Shown here piece by piece: positions 1-6,073 of a stretch of DNA of 7,595 nucleotides. The position numbers and the translations under genes are program-made. Under the pieces are notes generated by a model that saw only the letters and a program-made list of their open reading frames with translations, did not search any database and was not told where the DNA came from. Source of the stretch: Caldilineaceae bacterium (GTDB taxonomy: Bacteria > Chloroflexota > Anaerolineae > Caldilineales > Caldilineaceae); assembly GCA_015494005.1 (NCBI GenBank), contig WGCB01000182.1, forward strand, positions 1 to 7,595, read 5' to 3'. Within the stretch, counting starts at the first letter, position 1, and the number at the start of each line of letters is the position of its first letter.

Positions 1-975
1 GGAAGCATCCGCTATTTCGACCCCAAGCCGGACTACCTGGCCCAGATCAACCGGCTCATCGACGTGCGGCCCATCAAGCAGGCGGGGTTGCGCATCGTGG
101 TGGATGCCATGTGGGGCAACGGGGCCGGCTGGCTGCCCACCATCCTGGGCGGAGGCAAGACGGAGGTCATCGAGGTCCACAACCGGCGCAACCCCATCTT
201 CCCGGAGATGCGCCGGCCGGAGCCCATCCCGCCCAACGTGGACGCGGGCCTGGCCGCTGGTCGTCGGGAGGGGGCCCACTGCGTCTGCATCATGGACGGA
301 GACGCGGATCGGTGCGGCTTCGGCGACGAGAACGGCCAGTTCGTGGACCAGCTGCGGGTCTTCGGGCTCCTGGCCTACTACATGCTGGAGGTGCGGGGCG
401 AGCGAGGGCCCATCGTCAAGACCATCAGCACCACCTCCATGCTGAACAGGCTGGGGGAGATCTACAACGTGCCGGTCATCGAGACGGGAGTGGGCTTCAA
501 GTACGTGGCCCCGGCCATGCTGGAGCACAACGCCATGATCGGCGGCGAGGAGAGCGGCGGCTACGCCTTCCGGGGGCACGTGCCCGAGCGGGACGGCATC
601 CTGGCCAACCTCTACCTGCTGGATCTCATGGTGCGCACGGGCAAGACCCCCACCCAGCTCATCGAGACCCTCTTCGAGCTGGTGGGCCCCCACTACTACG
701 GCCGCATCGACACGCCCCTCAAGGACGAGGCCACCAAGCAGCAGGCCAAGAAGCGCCTGGACGAGGTCTCCATCCAGGGGCTCACCCTGGGGGGCATCAA
801 AGTGGTGGACAAGATCACCCTGGACGGCTACAAGTTCGTCATGGAGGACGGGGGCTGGCTCCTGGTGCGCTTCTCTGGTACCGAGCCCCTGATCCGGGTC
901 TACACCGAGACCACCTCGCCCGAGGCGGTGAAGAAGATCCTGGAAGACGGGATGAAGCTGGCCGGCATCGCCTAG
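1..975 (+). CDS. Phosphoglucomutase/phosphomannomutase family protein, 5'-truncated by window edge
   Basis: This is the C-terminal 324 residues of an alpha-D-phosphohexomutase, a cytosolic enzyme that interconverts hexose 1- and 6-phosphates for nucleotide-sugar and glycogen synthesis. The reading frame is open from base 1, so the start lies outside the window. The GTG at base 64 is internal, because conserved-looking sequence precedes it. Visible landmarks are the Mg-binding loop DGDADR (window codons 99-104, bases 295-312), the sugar-binding loop GGEESGG (codons 181-187, bases 541-561) and the phosphate-binding [10 protein letters not shown] (codons 290-299, bases 868-897). Domain I with the catalytic phosphoserine must lie upstream. 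The family is usually 450-480 residues, so roughly 140 are missing. Family assignment is firm. Glucose, mannose or glucosamine preference cannot be decided here, so no symbol is given. A strong hairpin follows the TAG stop. Confidence 0.95.
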   Translation, partial: GSIRYFDPKPDYLAQINRLIDVRPIKQAGLRIVVDAMWGNGAGWLPTILGGGKTEVIEVHNRRNPIFPEMRRPEPIPPNVDAGLAAGRREGAHCVCIMDGDADRCGFGDENGQFVDQLRVFGLLAYYMLEVRGERGPIVKTISTTSMLNRLGEIYNVPVIETGVGFKYVAPAMLEHNAMIGGEESGGYAFRGHVPERDGILANLYLLDLMVRTGKTPTQLIETLFELVGPHYYGRIDTPLKDEATKQQAKKRLDEVSIQGLTLGGIKVVDKITLDGYKFVMEDGGWLLVRFSGTEPLIRVYTETTSPEAVKKILEDGMKLAGIA

Positions 976-993
976 CCCAGGGAGCCCCGGCTG

Positions 994-1030
994 AGACGTG
1001 GCAGGTTTCCGCAACCTGCCACGTCTTGCT
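994..1030 (+). terminator. Strong hairpin, probable intrinsic terminator of the mutase gene
   Basis: The arms AGACGTGGCAGGTT (994-1007) and AACCTGCCACGTCT (1013-1026) pair perfectly over 14 bp around the 5-base loop TCCGC. The hairpin begins 18 bases after the mutase stop and is followed by TTGCTTT, an imperfect T tract. Position and stability fit a rho-independent terminator. The weak T tract leaves open that it is a dispersed palindromic repeat or a 3'-end stabiliser. Confidence 0.7.
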
Positions 1031-1151
1031 TTCCAGGGGAATCCCGGGCGTCAGCGCGCGGACCAGGGCGGCTCCCAGATCGACCCGGGCCGGGTCCCAG
1101 GGCTTGCTGCCGCCCTTGCTGTCACCTCGCCGCTTTGGATTGTGATTTACT

Positions 1152-1179
1152 TTGCGCCCCATTTTCCCTGTGATAAAAT
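1152..1179 (+). promoter_or_regulatory. Candidate sigma-70-like promoter for the TatD gene
   Basis: TTGCGC (1152-1157) and TAAAAT (1174-1179) are separated by 16 bases in a short AT-rich patch within GC-rich DNA. Transcription would begin near 1186, upstream of the AAGGA at 1204-1208 and the ATG at 1220. The -35 match is poor, so the call rests mainly on the -10 element and its position after a terminator-like hairpin. Confidence 0.4.
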
Positions 1180-1219
1180 GAACAAACTTGAGCAACCTGG
1201 GGCAAGGAAGCGTGCTGTG

Positions 1220-2116
1220 ATGGCGTCCAGCCAGCGAAAAGAAACGACAATCGAGCCCATCACTCCCCTGGTGGACAGCCACTGCCACCTGGATCTGCCC
1301 CAGTTCGACCCGGACCGGGACGCGGTGGTGGCCCGGGCTCGGGCGGCGGGGATCCAGCTCCTGGTCAACCCAGGCATCGACCTGGACCACAGCCGCCGGG
1401 CCATCGCCCTGGCCGAGAAATATCCGGAAGTCTACGCCGCGGTGGGGGTCCATCCCAACAGCAGCGCGGGCTTCGACCAGGCCGCCCTGGACGAGCTGCG
1501 GCGGCTGGCCGGACATCCCAAGGTGGTGGCCATCGGCGAGATCGGCCTGGACACCCACTGGGACACGGTGCCCCTGGCCCAGCAGCTCCCTGCCTTCCAG
1601 GCCCAGCTGGCCCTGGCCCAGGAGCTGGGGCTGCCGGTGATCATCCACAACCGGGAGGCCACAGAGCAGGTGGTGGCGGTCCTGGAGGGGTGGGTGACGA
1701 GCCCGGCCTTCCGCCGCTCGCCCCTGGCCCGGCGTCCCTTCGCCGGGGTGCTCCATGCCTTCGGCGGGGACGAGGCCCTGGCCCAGCGGGCCTACGGCTG
1801 GAACTTTGTCCTGGGCCTGGGCGGCCCGGTCACCTTCAAGAACGCCCGGCGCTTGCACGAGCTGACGTCCAAACTGCGCCTGGATCGGCTCATGCTGGAG
1901 ACAGACGCCCCCTATCTCGCCCCTCACCCCTACCGGGGCAAGCGCAACGAACCGGCCTACGTGGCCCTGGTCTGCCGCCGGGTGGCGGAGCTGGCCGGCC
2001 GTTCCCCCCAGGACGTGGCCCAGATCACCACGGCTGTGGCCCGGCAATTCTTTGGATTGGAGAATCGACCCGGTGTCGAAACCGCAACCCAGCCCTCGTT
2101 CCATGCCAACCAGTAA
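1220..2116 (+). CDS. TatD family metal-dependent hydrolase (DNase-like)
   Basis: A 298-residue cytosolic TIM-barrel hydrolase of the TatD/YcfH/YabD family, whose members are metal-dependent nucleases acting in DNA or RNA turnover. All expected metal ligands are visible: HCH in VDSHCHLD (H21, H23), E107 in GEIGLD, H143 in IIHNREA, H179 in LHAFGG and D229 in ETDAPYL. The ATG at 1220 was chosen because AAGGA (1204-1208) lies 11 bases upstream and the HxH motif then falls near the N-terminus. An in-frame ATG at 1178 has no Shine-Dalgarno sequence and overlaps the candidate -10 box, and the frame upstream of that reads through the hairpin. The protein is longer than the usual 255-265 residues, partly from an N-terminal lead and partly from about ten extra residues between H143 and H179. 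It is probably co-transcribed with the prenyl synthase. The exact substrate is not readable. Confidence 0.93.
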   Translation: MASSQRKETTIEPITPLVDSHCHLDLPQFDPDRDAVVARARAAGIQLLVNPGIDLDHSRRAIALAEKYPEVYAAVGVHPNSSAGFDQAALDELRRLAGHPKVVAIGEIGLDTHWDTVPLAQQLPAFQAQLALAQELGLPVIIHNREATEQVVAVLEGWVTSPAFRRSPLARRPFAGVLHAFGGDEALAQRAYGWNFVLGLGGPVTFKNARRLHELTSKLRLDRLMLETDAPYLAPHPYRGKRNEPAYVALVCRRVAELAGRSPQDVAQITTAVARQFFGLENRPGVETATQPSFHANQ

Positions 2117-2219
2117 ACGATCCAGCCTGTCCGAGCCTGTGAACGGCCGTGTCCGCAACGGCGCGGCCAGGGTGCGGACGAGCCTGGCTGGGGCGGCCCT
2201 GGAGACGAAGACGGAACCC

Positions 2220-3251
2220 ATGGATTGGTGGGAGAGCGCCCAGGACATCCAGGATCTTTTGGCTCCTGTGCGGCCGGGTCTGCGCCTGGTGGAGCAGAAG
2301 ATGAAGACGGTGGAATCCTCCGCTTTCGCTCCCCTGGCCGACGCCTTCATCGAGCTTATCCGCAACGGCGGGAAACGGCTGCGGCCGGCCCTGGCCCTCC
2401 TGGCTGGCGGGCTGTGCCGTCCTGGGCTGGATGGGGCCACCTACAGCCGACTCATCGCCCTGGCCGCGGCAGTGGAGATGCTCCACACCTCCACCCTGGT
2501 CCATGACGACGTCATCGACGGGGCACTGCTCCGCCGAGGCGCACCCACCCTCAACGCCACCTGGAGCCAGGGGGCCACGGTCCTGGCCGGGGACTACATG
2601 TTCGCCCGGGCGGCCCTCTTCGCGGCCCAGACGGAGAACATGCGGGTGATCCGGCTCTTCAGCGACACCTTGCAGACCATCGTGGACGGCGAGCTGCGCC
2701 AGCTCTTCGACCGCAACGACTACCAGCAGGAGCGGGAGAACTACTACCGGCGCATCTACGCCAAGACGGCCAGCCTCTTCAGCGCGGCCACGGAGGCGGC
2801 CGGGGTGCTGGTGGGTCTGCCCGAGGCCCAGGTGGCCCAGCTCAAGGCCTACGGCTACCATTTCGGCATGGCCTTCCAGATCATGGACGACATCCTGGAT
2901 TTCGTGGGGGACGAGGAGACCCTGGGCAAACCTGCGGGCAGCGACCTGCGCCAGGGCACCTTGACCCTGCCCTTCTTCTACTTCCTGCAGGAGCATCCGG
3001 CCCCGGACGACCTGGTGGCCCAGTTGGAGGAGGCTCGTCGGCTCCACGAGGCCGGGAACGGGCAGGCCCTGGCCCGGGTGGTGGACCAGGTGGTGGCTGC
3101 CATCCGTCGCAGCCAGGCCATCTCTGCGGCCCGGCAGGAAGCGGTCACCTTCCTGGAGCAGGCCACCGCCGCCCTGCAGGAGTTCCCCGCCAGCCCCAGC
3201 AAGGAGTCCCTCCTGGGCCTGTGCGCCTTCGTGGTCCAGCGCAGCAGCTGA
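2220..3251 (+). CDS. Trans-polyprenyl diphosphate synthase (probably long-chain)
   Basis: A 343-residue class I isoprenyl diphosphate synthase, which condenses isopentenyl diphosphate onto an allylic diphosphate. Motifs are complete: GGKRLRP (50-56), first aspartate-rich motif DDVID (96-100) and second DDILD (223-227). Residues upstream of the first motif read LHTSTLVH, with small Ser and Thr at positions -5 and -4. In this family small residues there allow long products, so a menaquinone-type side-chain synthase is inferred rather than a farnesyl or geranylgeranyl synthase. The ATG at 2220 leaves about 50 residues before GGKRLRP, normal for the family. Only weak purine-rich sequence precedes it (GGAG at 2201-2204, GGA at 2213-2215). 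An in-frame ATG at 2103 would overlap the tatD end and add 39 residues of low-complexity, Arg/Ser-rich sequence without a ribosome site. The 103-base gap shows no terminator, so transcription with tatD is likely. Confidence 0.93.
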   Translation: MDWWESAQDIQDLLAPVRPGLRLVEQKMKTVESSAFAPLADAFIELIRNGGKRLRPALALLAGGLCRPGLDGATYSRLIALAAAVEMLHTSTLVHDDVIDGALLRRGAPTLNATWSQGATVLAGDYMFARAALFAAQTENMRVIRLFSDTLQTIVDGELRQLFDRNDYQQERENYYRRIYAKTASLFSAATEAAGVLVGLPEAQVAQLKAYGYHFGMAFQIMDDILDFVGDEETLGKPAGSDLRQGTLTLPFFYFLQEHPAPDDLVAQLEEARRLHEAGNGQALARVVDQVVAAIRRSQAISAARQEAVTFLEQATAALQEFPASPSKESLLGLCAFVVQRSS

Positions 3252-3319
3252 GGCCCCTCCTGGCCCAGACCAATCCCTGACTTTTCCAAAACGATTTCCC
3301 TACGTTTTCTCCAAACCCC

Positions 3320-3348
3320 TTGTCTCTCCCCGCCATCCATGCTATGAT
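3320..3348 (+). promoter_or_regulatory. Strong candidate promoter for the LuxR-type regulator
   Basis: TTGTCT (3320-3325) and TATGAT (3343-3348) are separated by exactly 17 bases, and TG one base before the -10 (3340-3341) makes an extended -10 element. The start of transcription would fall near 3355, leaving a leader of roughly 165 bases before the ATG at 3519. It lies in the gap after the prenyl synthase, so the regulator appears to be its own transcription unit. Confidence 0.65.
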
Positions 3349-3518
3349 GGAGGCGTTATTGACGGCGCTGTAAGCTCCTCTCGTCGCCCTCCTCCCTTCG
3401 TCCACACATCGTTTCCCTGGTCCATCACGCGCTGTCGTTGGTGTTATGGAGCTTCGATGGCGCTTGCCCTTGCCGTTTTTTGAACGGGCGGTGCAGCGGG
3501 ATCGGAGAAGACCTTGTG

Positions 3519-4199
3519 ATGGCCATCACTGTACTTGTTCTGACTCCATCATCAAGAATACGCACCCGGCTTTCCAGGCTGTTGGCCTCAAACGCGTCGC
3601 ACCGGGTGGTGGGGAGCGCCTGGGATAGGAAGAGTCTGAAGTCCATATTGGAGCAGACACGGGTAGAGGTGGCCTTGGTTAGCGCAGAGCAGCCAGGGAC
3701 ATCTTTGCGCTCGATGGTGGCTTGCATCAAGGAGTGCGAACCCGGGATTCGGGTATTGGTCTATGGTCCGGCAGAGCAAGAGGTGGTGGCCGGCTGTCTG
3801 TTAGAGGGCGCGGAGGGGTATCTGTTGATATCAACAGAAACGGCGAAACTGGTCCGATCCGTGGCAGATGTGCTCAACTATGGTCTGCTTTTGGACGAAG
3901 GGGTGGCGTCCCTGATGCGGGAGCAGCTGGTCTGTCTGGAGATGGCCGAAAGCTTGGGCCAGTTGACGCCCCGAGAGCGGGACGTGTTGGCCTTGGTGGC
4001 GCGGGGCTTAGACAACCCAACCATTGCTCGGTCCCTAAGCATCAGCCGGGCCACGGTGAAGACTCATTTGCGTCGTATCTATGGCAAGCTGGGGGTGAGG
4101 AGCCGGGGAGAGCTCATCGCGTTGGCAGTGGAGCTGTCGATGCCGGAAAAAACCTGGAGCGTACACCAGGTGGATGACAAAAAATCATCCGCTAAATGA
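3519..4199 (+). CDS. LuxR/NarL-type transcriptional regulator with degenerate receiver domain
   Basis: A 226-residue protein with NarL/FixJ architecture: a receiver-like domain (about 3-125) and a C-terminal LuxR helix-turn-helix starting at LTPRERDVL (from 149), with the recognition-helix signature SRATVKTHLRRIYGKLGV. The output domain is textbook. The receiver is not: the paired acidic residues are replaced by T9-P10, the phosphoacceptor Asp by S55 (context ALVSAEQPG), the Thr/Ser switch region reads VLVYGPA, and the invariant Lys of GYLLK is I104. Phosphorylation by a histidine kinase is therefore unlikely. Control by ligand, partner protein or abundance is inferred. The ATG at 3519 follows GGAGAAG (3504-3510) at 8 bases, and the receiver beta-1 strand begins immediately. 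An upstream in-frame start at 3438 adds a non-conserved lead. Codon use is intermediate between the GC-rich left half and the AT-richer genes to the right, which it may control. Confidence 0.9.
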   Translation: MAITVLVLTPSSRIRTRLSRLLASNASHRVVGSAWDRKSLKSILEQTRVEVALVSAEQPGTSLRSMVACIKECEPGIRVLVYGPAEQEVVAGCLLEGAEGYLLISTETAKLVRSVADVLNYGLLLDEGVASLMREQLVCLEMAESLGQLTPRERDVLALVARGLDNPTIARSLSISRATVKTHLRRIYGKLGVRSRGELIALAVELSMPEKTWSVHQVDDKKSSAK

Positions 4200-4212
4200 C
4201 TGAAAATCATCC
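4172..4212 (+). promoter_or_regulatory. Dyad and 22-bp-spaced direct repeat, candidate regulator binding sites
   Basis: GGATGA (4172-4177) and TCATCC (4185-4190) form a 19-bp dyad with a 7-base A-rich centre. The decamer AAAATCATCC, whose last six bases are the right half of that dyad, occurs at 4181-4190 and again at 4203-4212, a 22-bp period or about two helical turns. The second copy ends 10 bases before the -35 box at 4223. This geometry suits a dimeric activator. The first part overlaps the 3' end of the regulator gene, so codon constraint may explain some of it. Confidence 0.35.
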
Positions 4213-4222
4213 AGCCGGACGA

Positions 4223-4252
4223 CTGACAGAGGCAACAGAATAGATGTAGGAT
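4223..4252 (+). promoter_or_regulatory. Candidate promoter of the secreted-protein cassette
   Basis: CTGACA (4223-4228, five of six consensus bases) and TAGGAT (4247-4252, four of six) are 18 bases apart. Transcription would begin near 4259, leaving a leader of about 165 bases before the ATG at 4424. It sits just downstream of the repeated AAAATCATCC sites and upstream of a perfect palindrome. Confidence 0.45.
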
Positions 4253-4270
4253 GTTAGGTGAGTTTCTATT

Positions 4271-4282
4271 GCCGAATTCGGC
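4271..4282. repeat. Perfect 12-bp palindrome in the cassette leader
   Basis: GCCGAATTCGGC is exactly self-complementary and lies about 12 bases downstream of the predicted start of transcription. It could be an operator. As RNA its 6-base arms have no loop, so it would only form with the central bases open. Overlapping complementary blocks (CGGCC 4279-4283 with GGCCG 4318-4322) offer an alternative fold. Confidence 0.4.
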
Positions 4283-4423
4283 CTGTAAGACTGGCCCCAA
4301 AGGTTAAGGTGAGACTTGGCCGACATCCTGGACGAGAAAGCGGTTCTGCATTGCACAACCACCATCTCCTGGTGCATAGATCGCTCACCCCGGTAATGGG
4401 TCTGATCTTGAGAGGAGGCTATC

Positions 4424-5425
4424 ATGTTGAAGAGCGAAATTCGTATTCTGACGGTCATCTTGACAGCAATAACGTTGTTTTTGATCGCACAGACGGTTAT
4501 AGTTTCGCAAACCCCTGAAGGCACATCCGATGACAGATACATTCACTGGGAGAAATTGTATCTTCAAGCGAGCGAATTGACGACAGCTGCGTGGCAGACC
4601 CAAGATGGAGCAATGCGTGATCGCTTGCTACGAGAAGCAAATCAGGTGTATCAAACGATCCTGAATTCTTATCCGGATGACGTGAGTTCGTGGAGTAACA
4701 TGGCAGCCAACCTCTATCACTTAGGCGAAATAGAAAAGGCACTTGTTGAATACACAAAGTTGATTCAGAAGCACCCCGATACATATTCGGCCTATCAGAG
4801 TCGAGGATACATCTACGAAGAAAAAGGACTGTTTGAAAGGGCTCTTCGGGATTACGAGGCGTTTCTGCGGCTGATCATCGATATGCCAGGGGAAGTAAAA
4901 GCTCAACAACGAGAGGAATATCAAGCCAAAATTAATATACTTCGAGGCAAATTAAAGCTGCAAGATACTGGTAGATTCGAAAACAGCAACAATAGTAATA
5001 GTCTATCGTTGGAGAGCACGGAAGGCAACATAGAGGCGTCTCCAAGTCCGGATTGGTGGACATGGGGAGATTGGTACGGACAAATTAAAGCACACAATGA
5101 AAAGAGGAATGGTGTGCAATATGTCAATATCTCTGGGTGGACATGTGGCCCGGCTCGGTGGCCTCCGGGGAGTGTAACCGAAGTAGAAAACATCGTGTAC
5201 TTTGTTTTGCCGGATACTACCACAAGCCGCTCGGCATACGTAAAAGATGAGTGGACGGGAATATGGAGCCAGGTGGATTGGGAGCATTACTACTGTTGGC
5301 AGCATGGATGGACATGCTGGCCTGGCCAAAACTACTATCTGTTAGTCCCTGAAAGAAACGTTTGTACCGGTTATAATGCCCCTGCTGGGAATCATAAGAT
5401 TCACGGACAAGCATGGTTTCAATAA
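4424..5425 (+). CDS. Exported TPR protein with Trp/Cys-rich C-terminal domain, function unknown
   Basis: A 333-residue protein. Residues 8-28 form one hydrophobic segment after MLKSEIR, a signal peptide or membrane anchor, so the rest should lie outside the cytoplasm. Tetratricopeptide-like repeats span about 71-153, the clearest at 87-119 and 121-153 (pattern W..A..LYHLGEIEKAL..Y and A..SRGYIYEEKGLFERAL.DY), and normally bind partner proteins. An Asn/Ser-rich linker (about 185-210) leads to a C-terminal domain (211-333) with 13 tryptophans and all four cysteines (C241, C291, C298, C313), which suggests disulfides in an exported fold. I do not recognise this domain. The start is secure: AGGAGG (4413-4418) lies 5 bases before the ATG. 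Codon use is AT-richer than in the left half. It is the first gene of a run of three exported proteins behind the LuxR-type regulator. Confidence 0.85.
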   Translation: MLKSEIRILTVILTAITLFLIAQTVIVSQTPEGTSDDRYIHWEKLYLQASELTTAAWQTQDGAMRDRLLREANQVYQTILNSYPDDVSSWSNMAANLYHLGEIEKALVEYTKLIQKHPDTYSAYQSRGYIYEEKGLFERALRDYEAFLRLIIDMPGEVKAQQREEYQAKINILRGKLKLQDTGRFENSNNSNSLSLESTEGNIEASPSPDWWTWGDWYGQIKAHNEKRNGVQYVNISGWTCGPARWPPGSVTEVENIVYFVLPDTTTSRSAYVKDEWTGIWSQVDWEHYYCWQHGWTCWPGQNYYLLVPERNVCTGYNAPAGNHKIHGQAWFQ

Positions 5426-5629
5426 CAGGACTTACGCAGTTAGATGATTGGACTTTGGACAAACGGGACCTAATCTGGAGGTGATCCGATTCGATGGACA
5501 GGGAGTTAGGGGAGACTGGCAGTTGGATACTCCCCTTGGACAAGACATTATACCTTTTCCGGATGTTTATCAAATCGGATCAGATCCGCCGTCGTTATCA
5601 ATCCAATGGGTCGTAGGAGGAACAAACAT
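5425..5629. other. Intergenic stretch with IS-end-like motif and a possible gene remnant
   Basis: The sequence directly after the TPR gene stop reads ACAGGACTTACGCA (5425-5438), resembling a terminal repeat motif I associate with insertion sequences. No inverted partner was found within the window. Downstream, one forward frame (5448-5633) is open for 61 codons and ends in a 4-base ATGA overlap with the next gene, but it has only a TTG start directly after a stop and no ribosome site. A short dyad CGGATC-A-GATCCG lies at 5576-5588. The stretch may be the scar of an old insertion or gene decay. Confidence 0.25.
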
Positions 5630-6028
5630 ATGAGCAGGGCAATGCATAAAATAAAAGGGCAAATACTTTATTTGATTATGATTCTTGCTGTAACTTTTGT
5701 GGTCACGATACCCACTCCATTACTAGCGGCTCCCCCCCAACCACAAGGCTTTTATCAGACTACAACCGCCTACAAAACTGGTATAGCGTACTGGGATGGT
5801 CCAATACCACATTATGGTGCCTTTTTCACTGGTAGTTGGGGTAGAAACCAGCACTATGTGGGCCCAGGTGGAGACAGTGCGACATGTTCATCAGGTCATG
5901 GGTGTATCAGTAGCTGGAACTGGTGGGGACCTGCGCTAAGTACACTCTTAATCCCCAAAAGCTGGTACTGGAGCGGCTCAGACCATAGAAAAGCATCAAA
6001 CTATATAGCTGATATGTATTATTGGTAA
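5630..6028 (+). CDS. Small exported Trp/Tyr-rich protein, function unknown
   Basis: A 132-residue protein not assigned to any family. Residues 7-34 form a signal peptide: Lys-containing n-region, hydrophobic core ILYLIMILAVTFVV, then PTPLLA with a likely cleavage after A33. The mature part of about 99 residues is rich in aromatics, with eight tryptophans (55, 70, 96, 98, 99, 112, 114, 132) and many tyrosines, and has one cysteine pair C86/C92 (CX5C) that could form a disulfide. It ends in MYYW. The ATG at 5630 follows AGGAGG (5615-5620) at 9 bases. An alternative ATG at 5642 would be less well spaced. It lies 204 bases after the TPR gene and 45 bases before the next exported protein, in the same AT-richer composition. 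It could be a secreted effector, adhesin or ligand-binding module; nothing in the sequence chooses between these. Confidence 0.8.
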   Translation: MSRAMHKIKGQILYLIMILAVTFVVTIPTPLLAAPPQPQGFYQTTTAYKTGIAYWDGPIPHYGAFFTGSWGRNQHYVGPGGDSATCSSGHGCISSWNWWGPALSTLLIPKSWYWSGSDHRKASNYIADMYYW

Positions 6029-6054
6029 GCCGTTGTGCTACTCCACCGAAGTTC

Positions 6055-6062
6055 AAGGAGGT
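6055..6062 (+). promoter_or_regulatory. Near-perfect Shine-Dalgarno for the 6074 gene
   Basis: AAGGAGGT matches the anti-Shine-Dalgarno sequence over eight bases, 11 bases before the ATG at 6074, and fixes the start of that gene. Its strength suggests efficient independent translation in spite of the 45-base gap after the preceding gene. Confidence 0.8.
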
Positions 6063-6073
6063 AAATTCTTGCG

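Noticed and set aside
111..1145. Forward second-frame open reading of 344 codons
   Set aside because: It overlaps the mutase in another frame, reads through the hairpin, and its product is almost entirely Gly, Arg, Ala, His and Pro.
839..2440. Long minus-strand open frame of 533 codons
   Set aside because: It lies opposite the TatD, mutase and prenyl synthase genes, which have intact family motifs. Its protein is low-complexity (Gly, Gln, His, Arg) as expected for an antisense frame in GC-rich DNA.
2025..3047. Minus-strand open frame of 340 codons
   Set aside because: It is antisense to the prenyl synthase, its composition is biased and it shows no recognisable domain.
3252..3300. Terminator after the prenyl synthase (GGCC...GGCC)
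   Set aside because: A 4-bp stem followed at a distance by a short T run is within chance for GC-rich DNA.
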